Positions 52,602-61,702 of a DNA stretch of 64,000 bases are shown here, one piece after another (position 1 is the first letter of the stretch; each line of letters starts with the position of its first letter). The notes beneath the pieces were generated by a model. That model worked only from the letters and a program-made list of their open reading frames with translations. It had not been told where the DNA came from and ran no database searches. Source of the stretch: Ruixingdingia sedimenti (GTDB lineage Bacteria > Pseudomonadota > Alphaproteobacteria > Rhodobacterales > Rhodobacteraceae); contig NZ_JAVKPH010000019.1 in NCBI RefSeq assembly GCF_031432425.1, forward strand, positions 8,888-72,887, read 5' to 3'. Position numbers and translations under genes: made by a program.

Positions 52602-53626
52602 GGCGTGTCTGCGCCGGCTGTCGCGGGCAGGTCGATCAACGGTGGCGTCAGGCCGACGGGCCAGCTTGGCAGGTGGCCATCCGGATCGGCCAACCGCACC
52701 CAGACCACGCCGCGCACGCCGGTCTTGACCTGATCTGCGCGCGCCTCGACCAGTTCAGGCGGCACCCGCACCCGGATACGAAACATCAGGTTTTCGCGCT
52801 CGGTCAGGGTCTCGACCTGTTTGGGGGTGAACTGGGCCTGCGGCGAGACGAACATCACCTGCGCCGGCATCGCGCGATCAGGCATGATGTCGGCCACGAT
52901 CCGCGCCTCGTCACCGATTACCACCCTTGGTGCGTCAGCAGCGGGCAGGAAAAATTCCATATAGACATCTTCGAGACTGGCCAGCGTCAGGATATTGCCG
53001 CCGGCGCCGATGATCTCGCCCGGCTGGGCCAGCCGGTAAAGCACCCGTCCCGCTCCCTCAGCATGCAGCGTGGCATCTGCGATCCTGGCCGCGATCTCGT
53101 CGCGGGCTGCGGCCTCGGCATCGACACTGCGTTCCCGTGAACGAAGCGTTGCATGGGCCGCCGCAAGTCCGGCTTCGGCGACACTGACCTCGGTGCGCTT
53201 GATGTCCAGATTGGCTTGCGAGGTAATATCGCGGCTGGCCAACCGCTCGGTGCGGGTCGCCTCGCTCTCTGCCAGCGCCAGCCGCGCCTCGGCCTCGTCC
53301 ACTTGAGCTGAGGCTACCCCGACGGCGGCATGGGCGCTCTCCACGGCTGCCTCGGCGCGGGCCAGTTGTGCGCGCAGTTCTGCCGTATCCATCACCACCA
53401 GCACGTCGCCTTTGCTGACCCGGTCTCCCTCGCGCACGCGGATTTCCGCGATGCGCCCCGCCAGTCGCGGCGAAATGTCGATCAGATCGGCCTCGATGCG
53501 GCCGTTGCCGCGCGAAAATCCATCCGGTGGCAGGTCGGAGGGTTTCAACAGCACCGTCCAAGCGCCAAAGCCCATCAGCCCGGCCAGCGCAATGGCGAGG
53601 ATGATCATGGAAACACGGCGGGTCAT
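52598..53626 (-). CDS. HlyD/YbhG-type membrane fusion protein
   Basis: The 342-residue product has an N-terminal membrane anchor (SMIILAIALAGLMGFGAWTV), a biotinyl-lipoyl-like hairpin region with long helices (about 85-190), and a beta-barrel end. ISPRLAGRIAEIRVREGDRV is the typical lipoyl entry. It bridges the ABC transporter to the outer membrane. Start overlaps the tetR stop (ATGA). Confidence 0.88.
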   Translation of the reverse strand: MTRRVSMIILAIALAGLMGFGAWTVLLKPSDLPPDGFSRGNGRIEADLIDISPRLAGRIAEIRVREGDRVSKGDVLVVMDTAELRAQLARAEAAVESAHAAVGVASAQVDEAEARLALAESEATRTERLASRDITSQANLDIKRTEVSVAEAGLAAAHATLRSRERSVDAEAAARDEIAARIADATLHAEGAGRVLYRLAQPGEIIGAGGNILTLASLEDVYMEFFLPAADAPRVVIGDEARIVADIMPDRAMPAQVMFVSPQAQFTPKQVETLTERENLMFRIRVRVPPELVEARADQVKTGVRGVVWVRLADPDGHLPSWPVGLTPPLIDLPATAGADTP

Positions 53627-54270
53627 GATGTGACCTCGTTGCAGTCGTCGGCGTTACCGGTCGGTGGGTTGGCGCTACCCAGGACGCCCGTGCGATAGAT
53701 TACGAAAACTCGCAACGCATCGGCGCGCATCCGGGTCACGTCGCCATGCAACAAAAGCTGCACGACAAGACCCTGGATCATGCCCAAATAAAGCGTGGCT
53801 GCGGCCTCGATATCCAGCTCCCGGCTCAGCGCGCCTTCTGCCACGCCCGCCGACAGGATGCGGTGCAGCCGCGTGGCGTAGTTTTCAAGCAGCACGCGCG
53901 CCATCCGCTTCGCCGCCGTATCACTGTTGCGCTGAAGCTGACCGAAGATCATCCGCGGCACACCGGGATGTTCGGCGATGAAGTCGACATGGCCCAGAAA
54001 CATTGCCTCGAGGGCGGCCATGGGTTCGGCCTGCGCGCCCGCCAGCCGATCGATGCGCGCCAGCAGCCGGTCGGCCACCCACTCCATCGTCCCCAGCCAG
54101 AGCGCTTCCTTGTTCGGGAAGTGCTTGAACAGCGCCCCCTGCGTCATGCGCATATGTGCGGCAACCTCGGTGGTGGTGATGGTTTCCGGATTGGCGTGCG
54201 CTGCCAGTTCCACGACCGCCTCGACCGCCTCGGCGCGGCGCTGCTCGGCGGGCAGATATTTTGCACGCAT
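53623..54270 (-). CDS. TetR-family repressor of the efflux operon
   Basis: The 215-residue protein has a TetR HTH (ITTTEVAAHMRMTQGALFKH then FPNKEALWLG, about residues 31-60). It is the first gene of the tetR-hlyD-ABC-permease operon and so likely represses it until an inducer binds. The ATG at 54270 follows GAGGGCATATC; a start 15 codons upstream also exists. An AAGT/ACTT motif lies 130 bases upstream. Confidence 0.85.
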   Translation of the reverse strand: MRAKYLPAEQRRAEAVEAVVELAAHANPETITTTEVAAHMRMTQGALFKHFPNKEALWLGTMEWVADRLLARIDRLAGAQAEPMAALEAMFLGHVDFIAEHPGVPRMIFGQLQRNSDTAAKRMARVLLENYATRLHRILSAGVAEGALSRELDIEAAATLYLGMIQGLVVQLLLHGDVTRMRADALRVFVIYRTGVLGSANPPTGNADDCNEVTS

Positions 54271-54315
54271 GATATGCCCTCGGATAAGCGTGTTTGATGA
54301 AAAGTATGTGTTCAC

Positions 54316-54344
54316 TTCCTATGAGTTTGTAGATGACTCGTCAA
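54316..54344 (-). promoter_or_regulatory. Predicted sigma70-type promoter of the tetR operon
   Basis: On the minus strand, TTGACG (54344-54339), 17 bases, TAGGAA (54321-54316). The AT-rich surroundings and position 46-74 bases before the start codon support it. Confidence 0.45.
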
Positions 54345-54400
54345 TGGGAAAATCTGGTGAAGTAACCATTCACCATCCAGGATTCGCATGATAAATTAAT

Positions 54401-54418
54401 AGAAGTGATTGATCGCTT
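54401..54418. promoter_or_regulatory. AAGT/ACTT-type motif, copy 1 (upstream of tetR)
   Basis: AGAAGTGATTGATCGCTT, preceded by TTAAT. The core AAGTGATT is the reverse complement of AATCACTT in the copy upstream of the DUF900 gene. All three copies share ATAGAAGTR on the plus strand. Confidence 0.35.
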
Positions 54419-54492
54419 GATTCTTGAATGTGGAGATGCGCGATGCCGGCGAGAGCCAAATTCAAGGGTGGGGATCAATCGGAGATCTCACA

Positions 54493-54860
54493 ATGTTACG
54501 TCACACCAAATGCCCTCATCCTCATCGCCGCTTTAAGCCTGTCGGTTGTGGCACAGCCCGCGCAGGCCGAGGTCATGAGTGCCGCTGAGATTGCGGAGCA
54601 GATCGTCGATAAGGATCTGGTCGCGCGGCGCATGGGGGCCAGGGTCCATTTGCGCTATGATGTCAGCGGCACAGTCACGATCCGCGCCCCATTCTTTTCC
54701 GGACGGGTAGTTGGGAGCGCGATGGCGATCTGCTGTGCATGACCTCAGGGGCGGGCCAAATCCCGGAACCTCATGCCATGGCTTTGAGAACCTCGGTGGT
54801 GGGCGGTTTCGCACCTCTGACGGCAATCCTCACGGCCTGCATCATGGACCACCTGAGATG
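54493..54860 (+). pseudogene. Decayed exported protein gene
   Basis: A ribosome site GGAGATCTCACA precedes ATG 54493, but the signal peptide (ALILIAALSLSVVAQPAQAE) is in another frame. The mature part (SAAEIAEQIVDKDLVARRMG, then SGTVTIRAPFFSG) continues in that frame and then breaks again near 54705; a third frame holds PGTSCHGFENLGGGRFRTSD. The intact family is a small periplasmic protein of about 110 residues with unknown role. At least two frame changes make this a pseudogene. Confidence 0.6.
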
Positions 54861-54909
54861 CGTATAGGACCGAGTCATACCCCGGCCGTCGGGCTGCCAA
54901 TATCACAAC

Positions 54910-55269
54910 TCAGGAACCCGGCGACGCGCGTTGCACGACCGCAGCTTGCCATTCCTGGATCGCCTTTTGCAGGCCTTGAGCATAGGCAGTCTGCGCCGCA
55001 ACCAGTGGTGCCCCCATGGCCAGGACCCCGCTCATGCTGGCTCCAGCCAACTGCATGAAAATATCTGTCGGCAAGCTGAAGGAAGTTTCGGGTTCATATT
55101 GCTGCGAGACTCGGCCGAACTCTGCCCTGGTCTTTGCGATGACATCCTCGTGATAGCGGGATGCGGCCTCAAGCCCGCGATGGCGGAAATCTTGTGACAG
55201 GTTTAGAATACGAAGCATCAACTCTAAATTTGCCTTATGCAGGTTAAGAGGGTGCATATCAATCTCCAT
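54910..55269 (-). CDS. Phasin-like protein
   Basis: The 119-residue product is mostly amphipathic helix (RHRGLEAASRYHEDVIAKTR, then AYAQGLQKAIQEWQAAVVQR) as in phasins, the small proteins that coat polyhydroxyalkanoate granules. It lies directly downstream of phaC in the same orientation, which supports the role. It is shorter than typical phasins (about 150 residues). Family assignment is by pattern and context only. Confidence 0.6.
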   Translation of the reverse strand: MEIDMHPLNLHKANLELMLRILNLSQDFRHRGLEAASRYHEDVIAKTRAEFGRVSQQYEPETSFSLPTDIFMQLAGASMSGVLAMGAPLVAAQTAYAQGLQKAIQEWQAAVVQRASPGS

Positions 55270-55351
55270 TGCAGACTCCTACGGTGGGATAGGGGCTTTG
55301 TCTGTTGCCGGGCGCGCGCTTTGATCTGTCGCTATTCCTGAACCATTGCGA

Positions 55352-57127
55352 TCATCTCTCCAGCACGTAGGTGCCGGGAGCTTCCCCCAGCGGCGCAAGG
55401 CCAGCTTTCGTGGCCCCCATCGACGGCGGGACGACCTGCTCCTCGGACGAGCGCGCGGCCAGCCAATCACCCCACGCCGGCCACCATGAACCTTGTTGCG
55501 CCGGGATTTTCTCGCGCCACTTGTCGGGATCGGTAAAGCGCTGGCCATGTTTGCGCGTGGCGATCTGGAAGCTGCGATTGGCGTGGCCCGGTTCGCTAAC
55601 CACGCCGGCATTGTGGCCACCGCTGGTCAAGACAAAAGTGACATCAGCGCCGCCGATCAGTCGATGGACCTTGTAAACGGTTTTCCACGGCGCCACGTGG
55701 TCGCGCACCGTGCCTACGGCAAAGACCGGCAGGTGGATGTCGCTCGGGATCGCCGGAATGCCGTCGACCAAATAGCGCCCGTCGGCAAAGTCGTTATCTA
55801 GGTAGAGCTTGCGCAGATATTCGCTGTGCATCCGCGCCGGCATACGTGTGGTATCGCTGTTCCAGGCCATCAGGTCGAACAGTTCTAGCCGTTCGCCCAG
55901 CAGATACTCCTTCATTCGTCGTGACCAGATCAAATCCTGTGAATTGAGCAACTGGAACGCGCCCGCCATCTGCCAGCCGTCCAGATAGCCTTTATCGGCC
56001 ATGATCGATTCAAGAAAGGCAAGCTGGCTTTCGCCGATGAACAGCGACAATTCACCCGGCTCGCGGAAGTCGATTTCCGCTGCCAAGAGGGACATGCTGC
56101 GCAGCCGCTCATCTCCGTCACGCGCCATGGCGGCCGCGGCAATAGCCAGCAGCGTGCCGCCAAGGCAATAGCCGACCGCGTTCACCTGGCGCTCAGGCAC
56201 GATGGCGCCCACCGCATCTAGTGCCGCCATCACCCCAAGCTGGCGATAATCCTCCATCCCCAGATCGCGATCATCCGATCCGGGATTGCGCCACGAAACC
56301 ATGAAAACGGTATGCCCCTGATCGACCAGCCAACACACCATCGAATTATGTGGTGACAGGTCGAGGATATAGTATTTCATGATCCACGATGGCACGATCA
56401 GCACCGGCGCGGCATATACCCTGGGTGTGGCGGGCGCGTATTGGATCAGTTCGATCAGATGGTTTCGGAAGACGACCTTGCCCGGCGTCACCCCCACATC
56501 CTTGCCGACAATGAAGCCCTCGCTGTTTGCAGGCGGTGCGCCGGCGAGAAGGCCTCCCAGATCTTCCAGCCAGTTCCTCGCGCCCTGCAATAGATTGGCC
56601 CCAGCAGTCTCGGCGGTCTTTTGTAGCACCTCGGGATTGGTCCAGAAAAAATTGACCGGCGACAACATGTCCAACCATTGCCGGGCGGAAAAGGACACCA
56701 TGTCCTCATGCTGGCCCGAGACGCCCCGCACCCCGGACGCGGCGGATTGCCACCATTCCTGTTGCAGCAGGAAGCCCTGATGGATGACGTTGAAGGGCCA
56801 TTTTTGCCAGGCGTCGCCTTCGAAACGGCGGTCCTGTTCCAAAGGCTCAACGCAGTTGGGGCAGTTGGGGTTGGCGGCCGAACGCAAAACATAGTTTAGA
56901 AACCGCCGGTGCCCGTCGAAGGCTTCTTCAAGCAATTTTCGCCGCTTGCCCGGCGAGATTGCCAGATGAAGCGCCCAGTCATGCCAGGCGAGTTGCGCGG
57001 CGGCGGGCGACAGCCCGCGGGTGGAGCGAGCAAGTGTCATATACGCCAGCTGATCCAGCGGGTCGGCGCGCTGTGGCTGACCATCGCCTGCTGTCGCGGG
57101 AACGCCGGCTACAGACGAATCAGTCAT
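55352..57127 (-). CDS. phaC: Class I polyhydroxyalkanoate synthase
   Basis: The 591-residue enzyme polymerises hydroxyacyl-CoA into PHA storage granules. The catalytic triad is visible: Cys-321 in the lipase-like box GYCLGG, Asp-476 in VRDHVAPWK and His-505 in SGGHNAGVV. The N-terminal domain includes WPFNVIHQGFLLQQEWWQ. Length fits class I. It has an AAGT/ACTT motif just upstream and a phasin-like gene downstream. No phaA/phaB genes are nearby. Confidence 0.93.
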   Translation of the reverse strand: MTDSSVAGVPATAGDGQPQRADPLDQLAYMTLARSTRGLSPAAAQLAWHDWALHLAISPGKRRKLLEEAFDGHRRFLNYVLRSAANPNCPNCVEPLEQDRRFEGDAWQKWPFNVIHQGFLLQQEWWQSAASGVRGVSGQHEDMVSFSARQWLDMLSPVNFFWTNPEVLQKTAETAGANLLQGARNWLEDLGGLLAGAPPANSEGFIVGKDVGVTPGKVVFRNHLIELIQYAPATPRVYAAPVLIVPSWIMKYYILDLSPHNSMVCWLVDQGHTVFMVSWRNPGSDDRDLGMEDYRQLGVMAALDAVGAIVPERQVNAVGYCLGGTLLAIAAAAMARDGDERLRSMSLLAAEIDFREPGELSLFIGESQLAFLESIMADKGYLDGWQMAGAFQLLNSQDLIWSRRMKEYLLGERLELFDLMAWNSDTTRMPARMHSEYLRKLYLDNDFADGRYLVDGIPAIPSDIHLPVFAVGTVRDHVAPWKTVYKVHRLIGGADVTFVLTSGGHNAGVVSEPGHANRSFQIATRKHGQRFTDPDKWREKIPAQQGSWWPAWGDWLAARSSEEQVVPPSMGATKAGLAPLGEAPGTYVLER

Positions 57128-57146
57128 GGTCGCACTCCATCCTTAT

Positions 57147-57166
57147 AGAAGTGCGTTATTACTTAC
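57147..57166. promoter_or_regulatory. AAGT/ACTT-type motif, copy 2 (upstream of phaC)
   Basis: AGAAGTGCGTTATTACTTAC, 20-39 bases before the phaC start, with AAGT and ACTT arms in inverted orientation and preceded by TTAT. It shares ATAGAAGTR with copies 1 and 3. Confidence 0.35.
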
Positions 57167-57223
57167 TTTTTGCTTCAGGCACAACCATTTTATGTAACCG
57201 GTCTAGCCAATCGCCCATAGCCG

Positions 57224-58339
57224 TCAGTTTGCCGTGATCCCTCCGGCGCTCAGAATGAAAGGTCCCGTCGCGGCCATCCCAGTCCGTTCCAGCACAAATG
57301 CACCGGCATCCGATATCGCCTGACCTGGTTGCAGACGCATGCTTGGATAGAGCGCGGCAAGCATCGCGTATCGGCTGTGCCCCTGAGCATCCGGGGATCG
57401 GATATCGCCAACATCAATGAGGGCGACACCAGAAGCTTCGGCGGTTACGGCGATTCGCGGATCCCCGACATTCAGCGCCCCGACCCGCGGTCTCCCGGCA
57501 TTCAGCCTTGCCGAGATCCGCAACGCCCGATCGTCGGGGGCGACCAGCACGGTCAAGGGTGGGTCCAGCGGCCCTATTGCGCGGAGTTGTGCGCGAAATA
57601 CGTCTACATCAATATCCGGCGCGGCCAGGACGACCTGTAACCTGCGAAGGGTGGGATCATCCCCGATTAACCGCAACTGCCGTAAAGTTTCCATTACCAA
57701 CCACCCGCCCATCGAGTGACCCAACACTGTGATCTGCCCGATCCGCTTGTCCCGAGCCAGCATTGTCAACAGTTCCGTCAAATGGTCGCGCGAGTAGGTT
57801 ACGGCTTCACGATCAGCGGCATATCCCACCATGGTCGCAGTCGAGGGCCAGGAGAACAATATCGCTGCACCCTCCCCTCCGCTGTCATAGGTAACCTGCG
57901 CCAAGCGAAACAGGCCTTCCTGAAGGCTGGTATTGTAGCCGTGCACGAAGATTCGTACGTCGGCACGTCTTGGCCCGGATGCGATATCATCTATGAGGGC
58001 GGACAGCGGCATGTCCTGTCTAGCGGCGACGGTCATGGCGACCAGCGGATCCGGATCCCGCCCCGGCCATTCGATGTTGCCGGTCTTGTGCGCCGGCGGG
58101 ACCGAGATGGAAAAGCGCGTCGCCGACAAGATCGTGGCTCGTGCATCACTGAAACTGGGCGTCGGATCGTCAGAGGATGGCGCATGTCGTATCCGGTTAG
58201 TCACGGCATACAAGTTTACGACCTCTGCTCCCGATGGACTTGGACCCGAGGCAAGGACGCCCTCATCTGGTCGAGATGCACACCCCGCAGCCAAACAGGG
58301 TATCATGAGAAGGACCAGCAGGATGACCTGAACACGCAT
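57224..58339 (-). CDS. DUF900 alpha/beta-hydrolase lipoprotein
   Basis: The 371-residue product has a lipoprotein signal (LVLLMIPCLAAGCASRPDEG, Cys-20 likely lipidated) and an alpha/beta hydrolase fold of the DUF900 type: VRIFVHGYNTSLQEGLFRLA, FSWPSTATMVGYAADREAVT and nucleophile elbow ITVLGHSMGGWLVMETLRQL. It is an envelope-bound hydrolase of unknown substrate. It lies upstream of phaC, sharing a motif in its promoter region. Confidence 0.85.
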   Translation of the reverse strand: MRVQVILLVLLMIPCLAAGCASRPDEGVLASGPSPSGAEVVNLYAVTNRIRHAPSSDDPTPSFSDARATILSATRFSISVPPAHKTGNIEWPGRDPDPLVAMTVAARQDMPLSALIDDIASGPRRADVRIFVHGYNTSLQEGLFRLAQVTYDSGGEGAAILFSWPSTATMVGYAADREAVTYSRDHLTELLTMLARDKRIGQITVLGHSMGGWLVMETLRQLRLIGDDPTLRRLQVVLAAPDIDVDVFRAQLRAIGPLDPPLTVLVAPDDRALRISARLNAGRPRVGALNVGDPRIAVTAEASGVALIDVGDIRSPDAQGHSRYAMLAALYPSMRLQPGQAISDAGAFVLERTGMAATGPFILSAGGITAN

Positions 58340-58390
58340 AATGCACCAAGGTACCTTTCATCAGGTCAAAAAACCATATCGACGCATAAT

Positions 58391-58408
58391 AGAAGTAATC
58401 ACTTACTA
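58391..58408. promoter_or_regulatory. AAGT/ACTT-type motif, copy 3 (upstream of the DUF900 gene)
   Basis: AGAAGTAATCACTTACTA is a near-palindrome located about 52-70 bases before the hydrolase start, preceded by ATAAT as in copy 1. Confidence 0.35.
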
Positions 58409-58519
58409 GCATCAACCCTCCAGGCAACCTCATTCTCGACTCACCAAGGCGCCTCAGTCATGTCAGGCAAGCATCCAGTCGGGCGAACGGCCGGCCAAAG
58501 GTCGGTCCGATGGTTGCGA

Positions 58520-59878
58520 CTATCGGGCGCCGGCAGCTTCGTTCAACCTCCGTGAAGCTGTCGGGAGAACCAATACCGCCTCAAAGCCGGACGAGCTTTC
58601 CGGCCCCGGCGATTGCAAGGTGAGCTTTGACGAAATCCGGTCCGCAATGCTGGCGACGATGGCAAGGCCAAGCCCGCTGCCTTCCGTTCCGGCTGTCCCC
58701 CTCTCAAAACGGCGGGCCAGCCGGCCAAGTGCTTCTGTCGGCACGACGGGGCCTTCATTGGCGACGCGGAACGTGCCATCCTCACCGAGGCTTACCTCGA
58801 TCGGCTCGTCAGATGCGCCGTGCCGCAGGGCGTTCTCGACCAGGTTGCGGCAGATGATGCCAAACGCATCGGGGTCGAGGTCGGACATTACCGGGTGCTC
58901 CGGCAGAGCGAGTGCGATCCGGTTCGGTGCGGTCCTCTCGATATCGTCCACAACCAGGCGGGCGGTGATGCGAAGATCGGATAGGTGATCGAGCCGCAAC
59001 CGCCCGCCCTCCGCCCGAGCCAGTTGCAGCAGCCGCTCGGCGATCCGGGCCAGCCGCTTCAGCGAGGCCTCGATCTCGGCGGCCCTGTGGCCGGCGCCGG
59101 TATCTTTCGTTTCCACCTGTATCCGCTGGGCCTGCGCGATTGCGCCTGCCAGCGGTGTTCGCAATTCATGTGCGGCGTTGGCGGCGAAGGTGCGTTCGGC
59201 CTCGAATGTGGACTTGAGTTGCGCCAGCAGCACATTGACCGCCAGCCCTACCGGCGCGACCTCGACGGGGAGATCGTTGCAGGCGACGGGGGCAAGGTCG
59301 CGCGGTGAACGCGCGGCCAGCCGGTCGCGGTAGTGGCGCAGCGGGGCCAGGCCCGAGCGGACGGTCAATACGATCGCCAGCAGAGCGGCAGGGATGAACA
59401 CCAGCAACGGCAGTCCCAGGCCCGCCCAGACATCGCGTGCCGCCGTCGCGCGATGGGCAAGCGGCTCGGCGACCGTGAGGCGGATCGTGCCTTGCAGGGC
59501 GTCCTCGCCATACAGGCGATGGGTTGCGGTCGTGTGAAAGCCCGGCCCATCCCATTCCGGGAAGATGGCGGGGTCGGCCTCATGCGATTGCAGAAGGATC
59601 CGCCCCTCGTCGTCGCGCACGATATAGGTGAGGAATTCGTCGTGGTCGCGCAGGTCGGCAAGGTGTTGCGTCACACCTTCCTCCTCACGTCCGACGATCT
59701 CGACAGCGGCCAGCGGCAATAGGCGCTGCGCCGCCTCCTGTAGTGACGAGTCGAAGATCCTGTCCATCTCGTGCCGCAGCATGACCGCCGTGGTGGCGGC
59801 GGCGGCGATCCACAGCAGCGTCAGAAGGATGCCCAGCGACACCCCCAACCGCATCTGAAGGCTGCGTGGCATCGTCAT
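58520..59878 (-). CDS. Sensor histidine kinase
   Basis: The 452-residue kinase has two membrane segments (about 12-32 and 165-185) around a periplasmic sensor domain, a HAMP-like linker, the H-box FAANAAHELRTPLAGAIAQ (phospho-His near 241) and ATPase boxes NLVENALRHGASDEP and GSGLGLAIVASIADR. It is an EnvZ/QseC-type kinase. It overlaps the response regulator gene by 4 bases, so they form a pair. Signal unknown; metal or redox stress is plausible from the neighbouring PepSY and b561 genes. Confidence 0.92.
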   Translation of the reverse strand: MTMPRSLQMRLGVSLGILLTLLWIAAAATTAVMLRHEMDRIFDSSLQEAAQRLLPLAAVEIVGREEEGVTQHLADLRDHDEFLTYIVRDDEGRILLQSHEADPAIFPEWDGPGFHTTATHRLYGEDALQGTIRLTVAEPLAHRATAARDVWAGLGLPLLVFIPAALLAIVLTVRSGLAPLRHYRDRLAARSPRDLAPVACNDLPVEVAPVGLAVNVLLAQLKSTFEAERTFAANAAHELRTPLAGAIAQAQRIQVETKDTGAGHRAAEIEASLKRLARIAERLLQLARAEGGRLRLDHLSDLRITARLVVDDIERTAPNRIALALPEHPVMSDLDPDAFGIICRNLVENALRHGASDEPIEVSLGEDGTFRVANEGPVVPTEALGRLARRFERGTAGTEGSGLGLAIVASIADRISSKLTLQSPGPESSSGFEAVLVLPTASRRLNEAAGAR

Positions 59879-60534
59879 GGCGAACCCAGCCGGTAGCCCA
59901 ATCCGCGCTCGGTCTCGATCACCGCGGCGCCCAGCTTCTTGCGCAGCCGGCTGACATGAACCTCGATGGTGTTGCTTTCCACCTCGGTATCGAAGGCATA
60001 AAGCTTTTCCTCAAGTTGTGCCTTGGACAGAAGCTGGCCGGGGCGGGTGAGGAACGCCTCGAACAGCGCCCATTCGCGCGCCGTCAGTTGCACCGGCCGG
60101 CCGTCGCTGCGGATGCTGCGCAAGGCAAGGTCGACGGCAAGTGCGCCGTGGACGATGATCGGGTTGGGATTGCCGCTATAGCGCCGCGCGACCGAGCCGA
60201 TGCGCGCGGAAAGCTCGGCCAGATCGAAGGGCTTGACCAGATAGTCGTCGGCACCGGCATTCAAGCCTTCGATCCGGTCCGAGATCTGGTCCAGCGCGGT
60301 CAGGATGATCACCGGCGTCACGTTGCCGCCGGCGCGCAGCGACCGAAGGAAGGTGATGCCGCGTCCGTCGGGCAGCATCAGGTCCAGCAATATCAGATCA
60401 TAACCGGCACCGGCCATCGCATCGCCGGCCGCATCCAGGCGCGTGACCCAGTCCACCGACTGGCCACCCGCGGCGATCTGGTCCCGCACGGCGGCACCCA
60501 GAACGGTATCATCCTCGATCAGCAGGATTCGCAT
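59875..60534 (-). CDS. OmpR-family response regulator
   Basis: The 219-residue protein has a receiver domain with acidic residues IEDD (6-9), phosphorylation site Asp-51 (LILLDLMLPDGRG), Lys-101 (DYLVKPFD), and a C-terminal winged helix (LTAREWALFEAFLTRPGQLL, EVHVSRLRKKLG). The start at 60534 follows TAGGAAGATC; ATG 60549 is an alternative. It is divergent from the first PepSY gene; a GCTGAC tandem repeat sits between them. Confidence 0.92.
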   Translation of the reverse strand: MRILLIEDDTVLGAAVRDQIAAGGQSVDWVTRLDAAGDAMAGAGYDLILLDLMLPDGRGITFLRSLRAGGNVTPVIILTALDQISDRIEGLNAGADDYLVKPFDLAELSARIGSVARRYSGNPNPIIVHGALAVDLALRSIRSDGRPVQLTAREWALFEAFLTRPGQLLSKAQLEEKLYAFDTEVESNTIEVHVSRLRKKLGAAVIETERGLGYRLGSP

Positions 60535-60576
60535 GATCTTCCTACTCATTTGCCTCTGGCCATTATGGCGATCCGG

Positions 60577-60593
60577 GCTGACGCAAAGCTGAT
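60577..60593. promoter_or_regulatory. Tandem 11-bp repeat, probable response-regulator site 1
   Basis: GCTGAC at 60577-60582 and GCTGAT at 60588-60593, 11 bp apart start to start, in the divergent region between the regulator and the first PepSY gene. OmpR-type regulators bind such head-to-tail repeats. Confidence 0.5.
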
Positions 60594-60675
60594 GGCGGGA
60601 CGCCCCAGGCTTCAGCATCCCGTCAGGTTCGCGACGCAGAATGTCATCCGATGACCGTTATACGGAGTGTGGTCC

Positions 60676-60990
60676 ATGAAGAGATCGCTGACAATTCTGA
60701 CCTTTCTCGTGGTCCTTCCGTCCGGGGCTGCACTTGCCGGCGACGACTGTGCCGTGCCGCTGGCAGACTGGCTGCCAAGAAGTGCGGTGGTGCGGCTTGC
60801 GGAAGAAAACGGATGGGTGGTGCGGCGCATCAAGATCGACGACGGCTGCTACGAGATAAAAGGCACGGACCGGGAAGGACGCCGCATCGAGGCGACGGTC
60901 GATCCCGGCACGCTTCAGGTGATCGAGGTCGAATACGAGGACGGAGGTGAACGGCACTTCCGTGAGGGCAGGGGACGCAAACATGATTGA
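60676..60990 (+). CDS. Exported PepSY-domain protein 1
   Basis: The 104-residue product has a signal peptide (RSLTILTFLVVLPSGAALAG) and one PepSY-like domain (VVRLAEENGWVVRRIKIDDG, then CYEIKGTDREGRRIEATVDP). A Cys in DDCAVP and one in DDGCYE recur in the two paralogues. Secreted PepSY proteins are common targets of two-component systems that sense envelope or metal stress. Its stop overlaps the cytochrome start by 8 bases, so both are co-translated. Confidence 0.82.
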   Translation: MKRSLTILTFLVVLPSGAALAGDDCAVPLADWLPRSAVVRLAEENGWVVRRIKIDDGCYEIKGTDREGRRIEATVDPGTLQVIEVEYEDGGERHFREGRGRKHD

Positions 60991-61615
60991 GGCGAAAAGG
61001 GACGGCGGTATTTCGGACGTTGCCGATACCATGCGCGTGGTGCGGGTCTGGGATCCGGTGGTGCGCAGCTTTCATTGGGGCCTGGTTGCCGCCTTTGCAG
61101 TGGCATGGCTCGCGGCGGACGAGGTGCAACCGCTTCACGAGCCGGCCGGCTATGCGGTGGCGGCATTGCTTGTGCTCCGCCTGATCTGGGGTTTTGTCGG
61201 CAGTCACCATGCCCGCTTCGCGCAATTCATGCGTGGCCCTGCCGCGACGCTGGTCTATCTCGGAGACATGCTGCGCGGGCGGGAGCGGCGCCATCTCGGG
61301 CACAACCCGGCCGGCGCCGCGATGATCGTGGCACTTATGGTTACGCTTTCCGGCACCGCGCTGAGCGGCTGGTTGCTCGAACAGTCGATCGAGGAAGCCC
61401 GTGCCGTGACGTTTGTGGGCGAGCATGGCAGCCGGGAAGTCAGGGGGGACAAGACCTTGAAGGAGGTGCATGAAACGCTGGCCAACTTGGCGTTGGTCCT
61501 CGTGGCCCTGCATGTCGGAGGTGTGGCGCTCACCTCATGGCGCCATCGGGAGAACCTGCCCCGTGCCATGGTCACGGGCCGAAAGCGCCCCCCTGGCGCA
61601 AATGACATGACCTGA
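60983..61615 (+). CDS. Cytochrome b561
   Basis: The 210-residue membrane protein has four predicted membrane segments and heme-ligand His residues in RSFHWGLVAAFAVAW, PLHEPAGYAV and ETLANLALVLVALHVGGVAL. Bacterial b561 proteins pass electrons between quinone pool and periplasmic or membrane partners. It overlaps PepSY protein 1 and is followed by a strong terminator. Pairing with PepSY proteins suggests a redox or metal-reduction function, which is inference. Confidence 0.88.
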   Translation: MIEAKRDGGISDVADTMRVVRVWDPVVRSFHWGLVAAFAVAWLAADEVQPLHEPAGYAVAALLVLRLIWGFVGSHHARFAQFMRGPAATLVYLGDMLRGRERRHLGHNPAGAAMIVALMVTLSGTALSGWLLEQSIEEARAVTFVGEHGSREVRGDKTLKEVHETLANLALVLVALHVGGVALTSWRHRENLPRAMVTGRKRPPGANDMT

Positions 61616-61641
61616 TCGTTACGCATTCCCGCTGTTGTTGC

Positions 61642-61664
61642 GGCCCCGCCTGTCTGGCGGGGCC
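61642..61664 (+). terminator. Terminator after cytochrome b561
   Basis: GGCCCCGCC (61642-61650), loop TGTCT, GGCGGGGCC (61656-61664), then GGTTTGTTT. Confidence 0.8.
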
Positions 61665-61702
61665 GGTTTGTTTCGCGCGACCGTTGCGGTTCGTCGGGGC
61701 AG

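Noticed and set aside
54493..54860. Intact secreted protein gene
   Set aside because: The conserved sense needs at least two frame changes, so it is recorded as a pseudogene.
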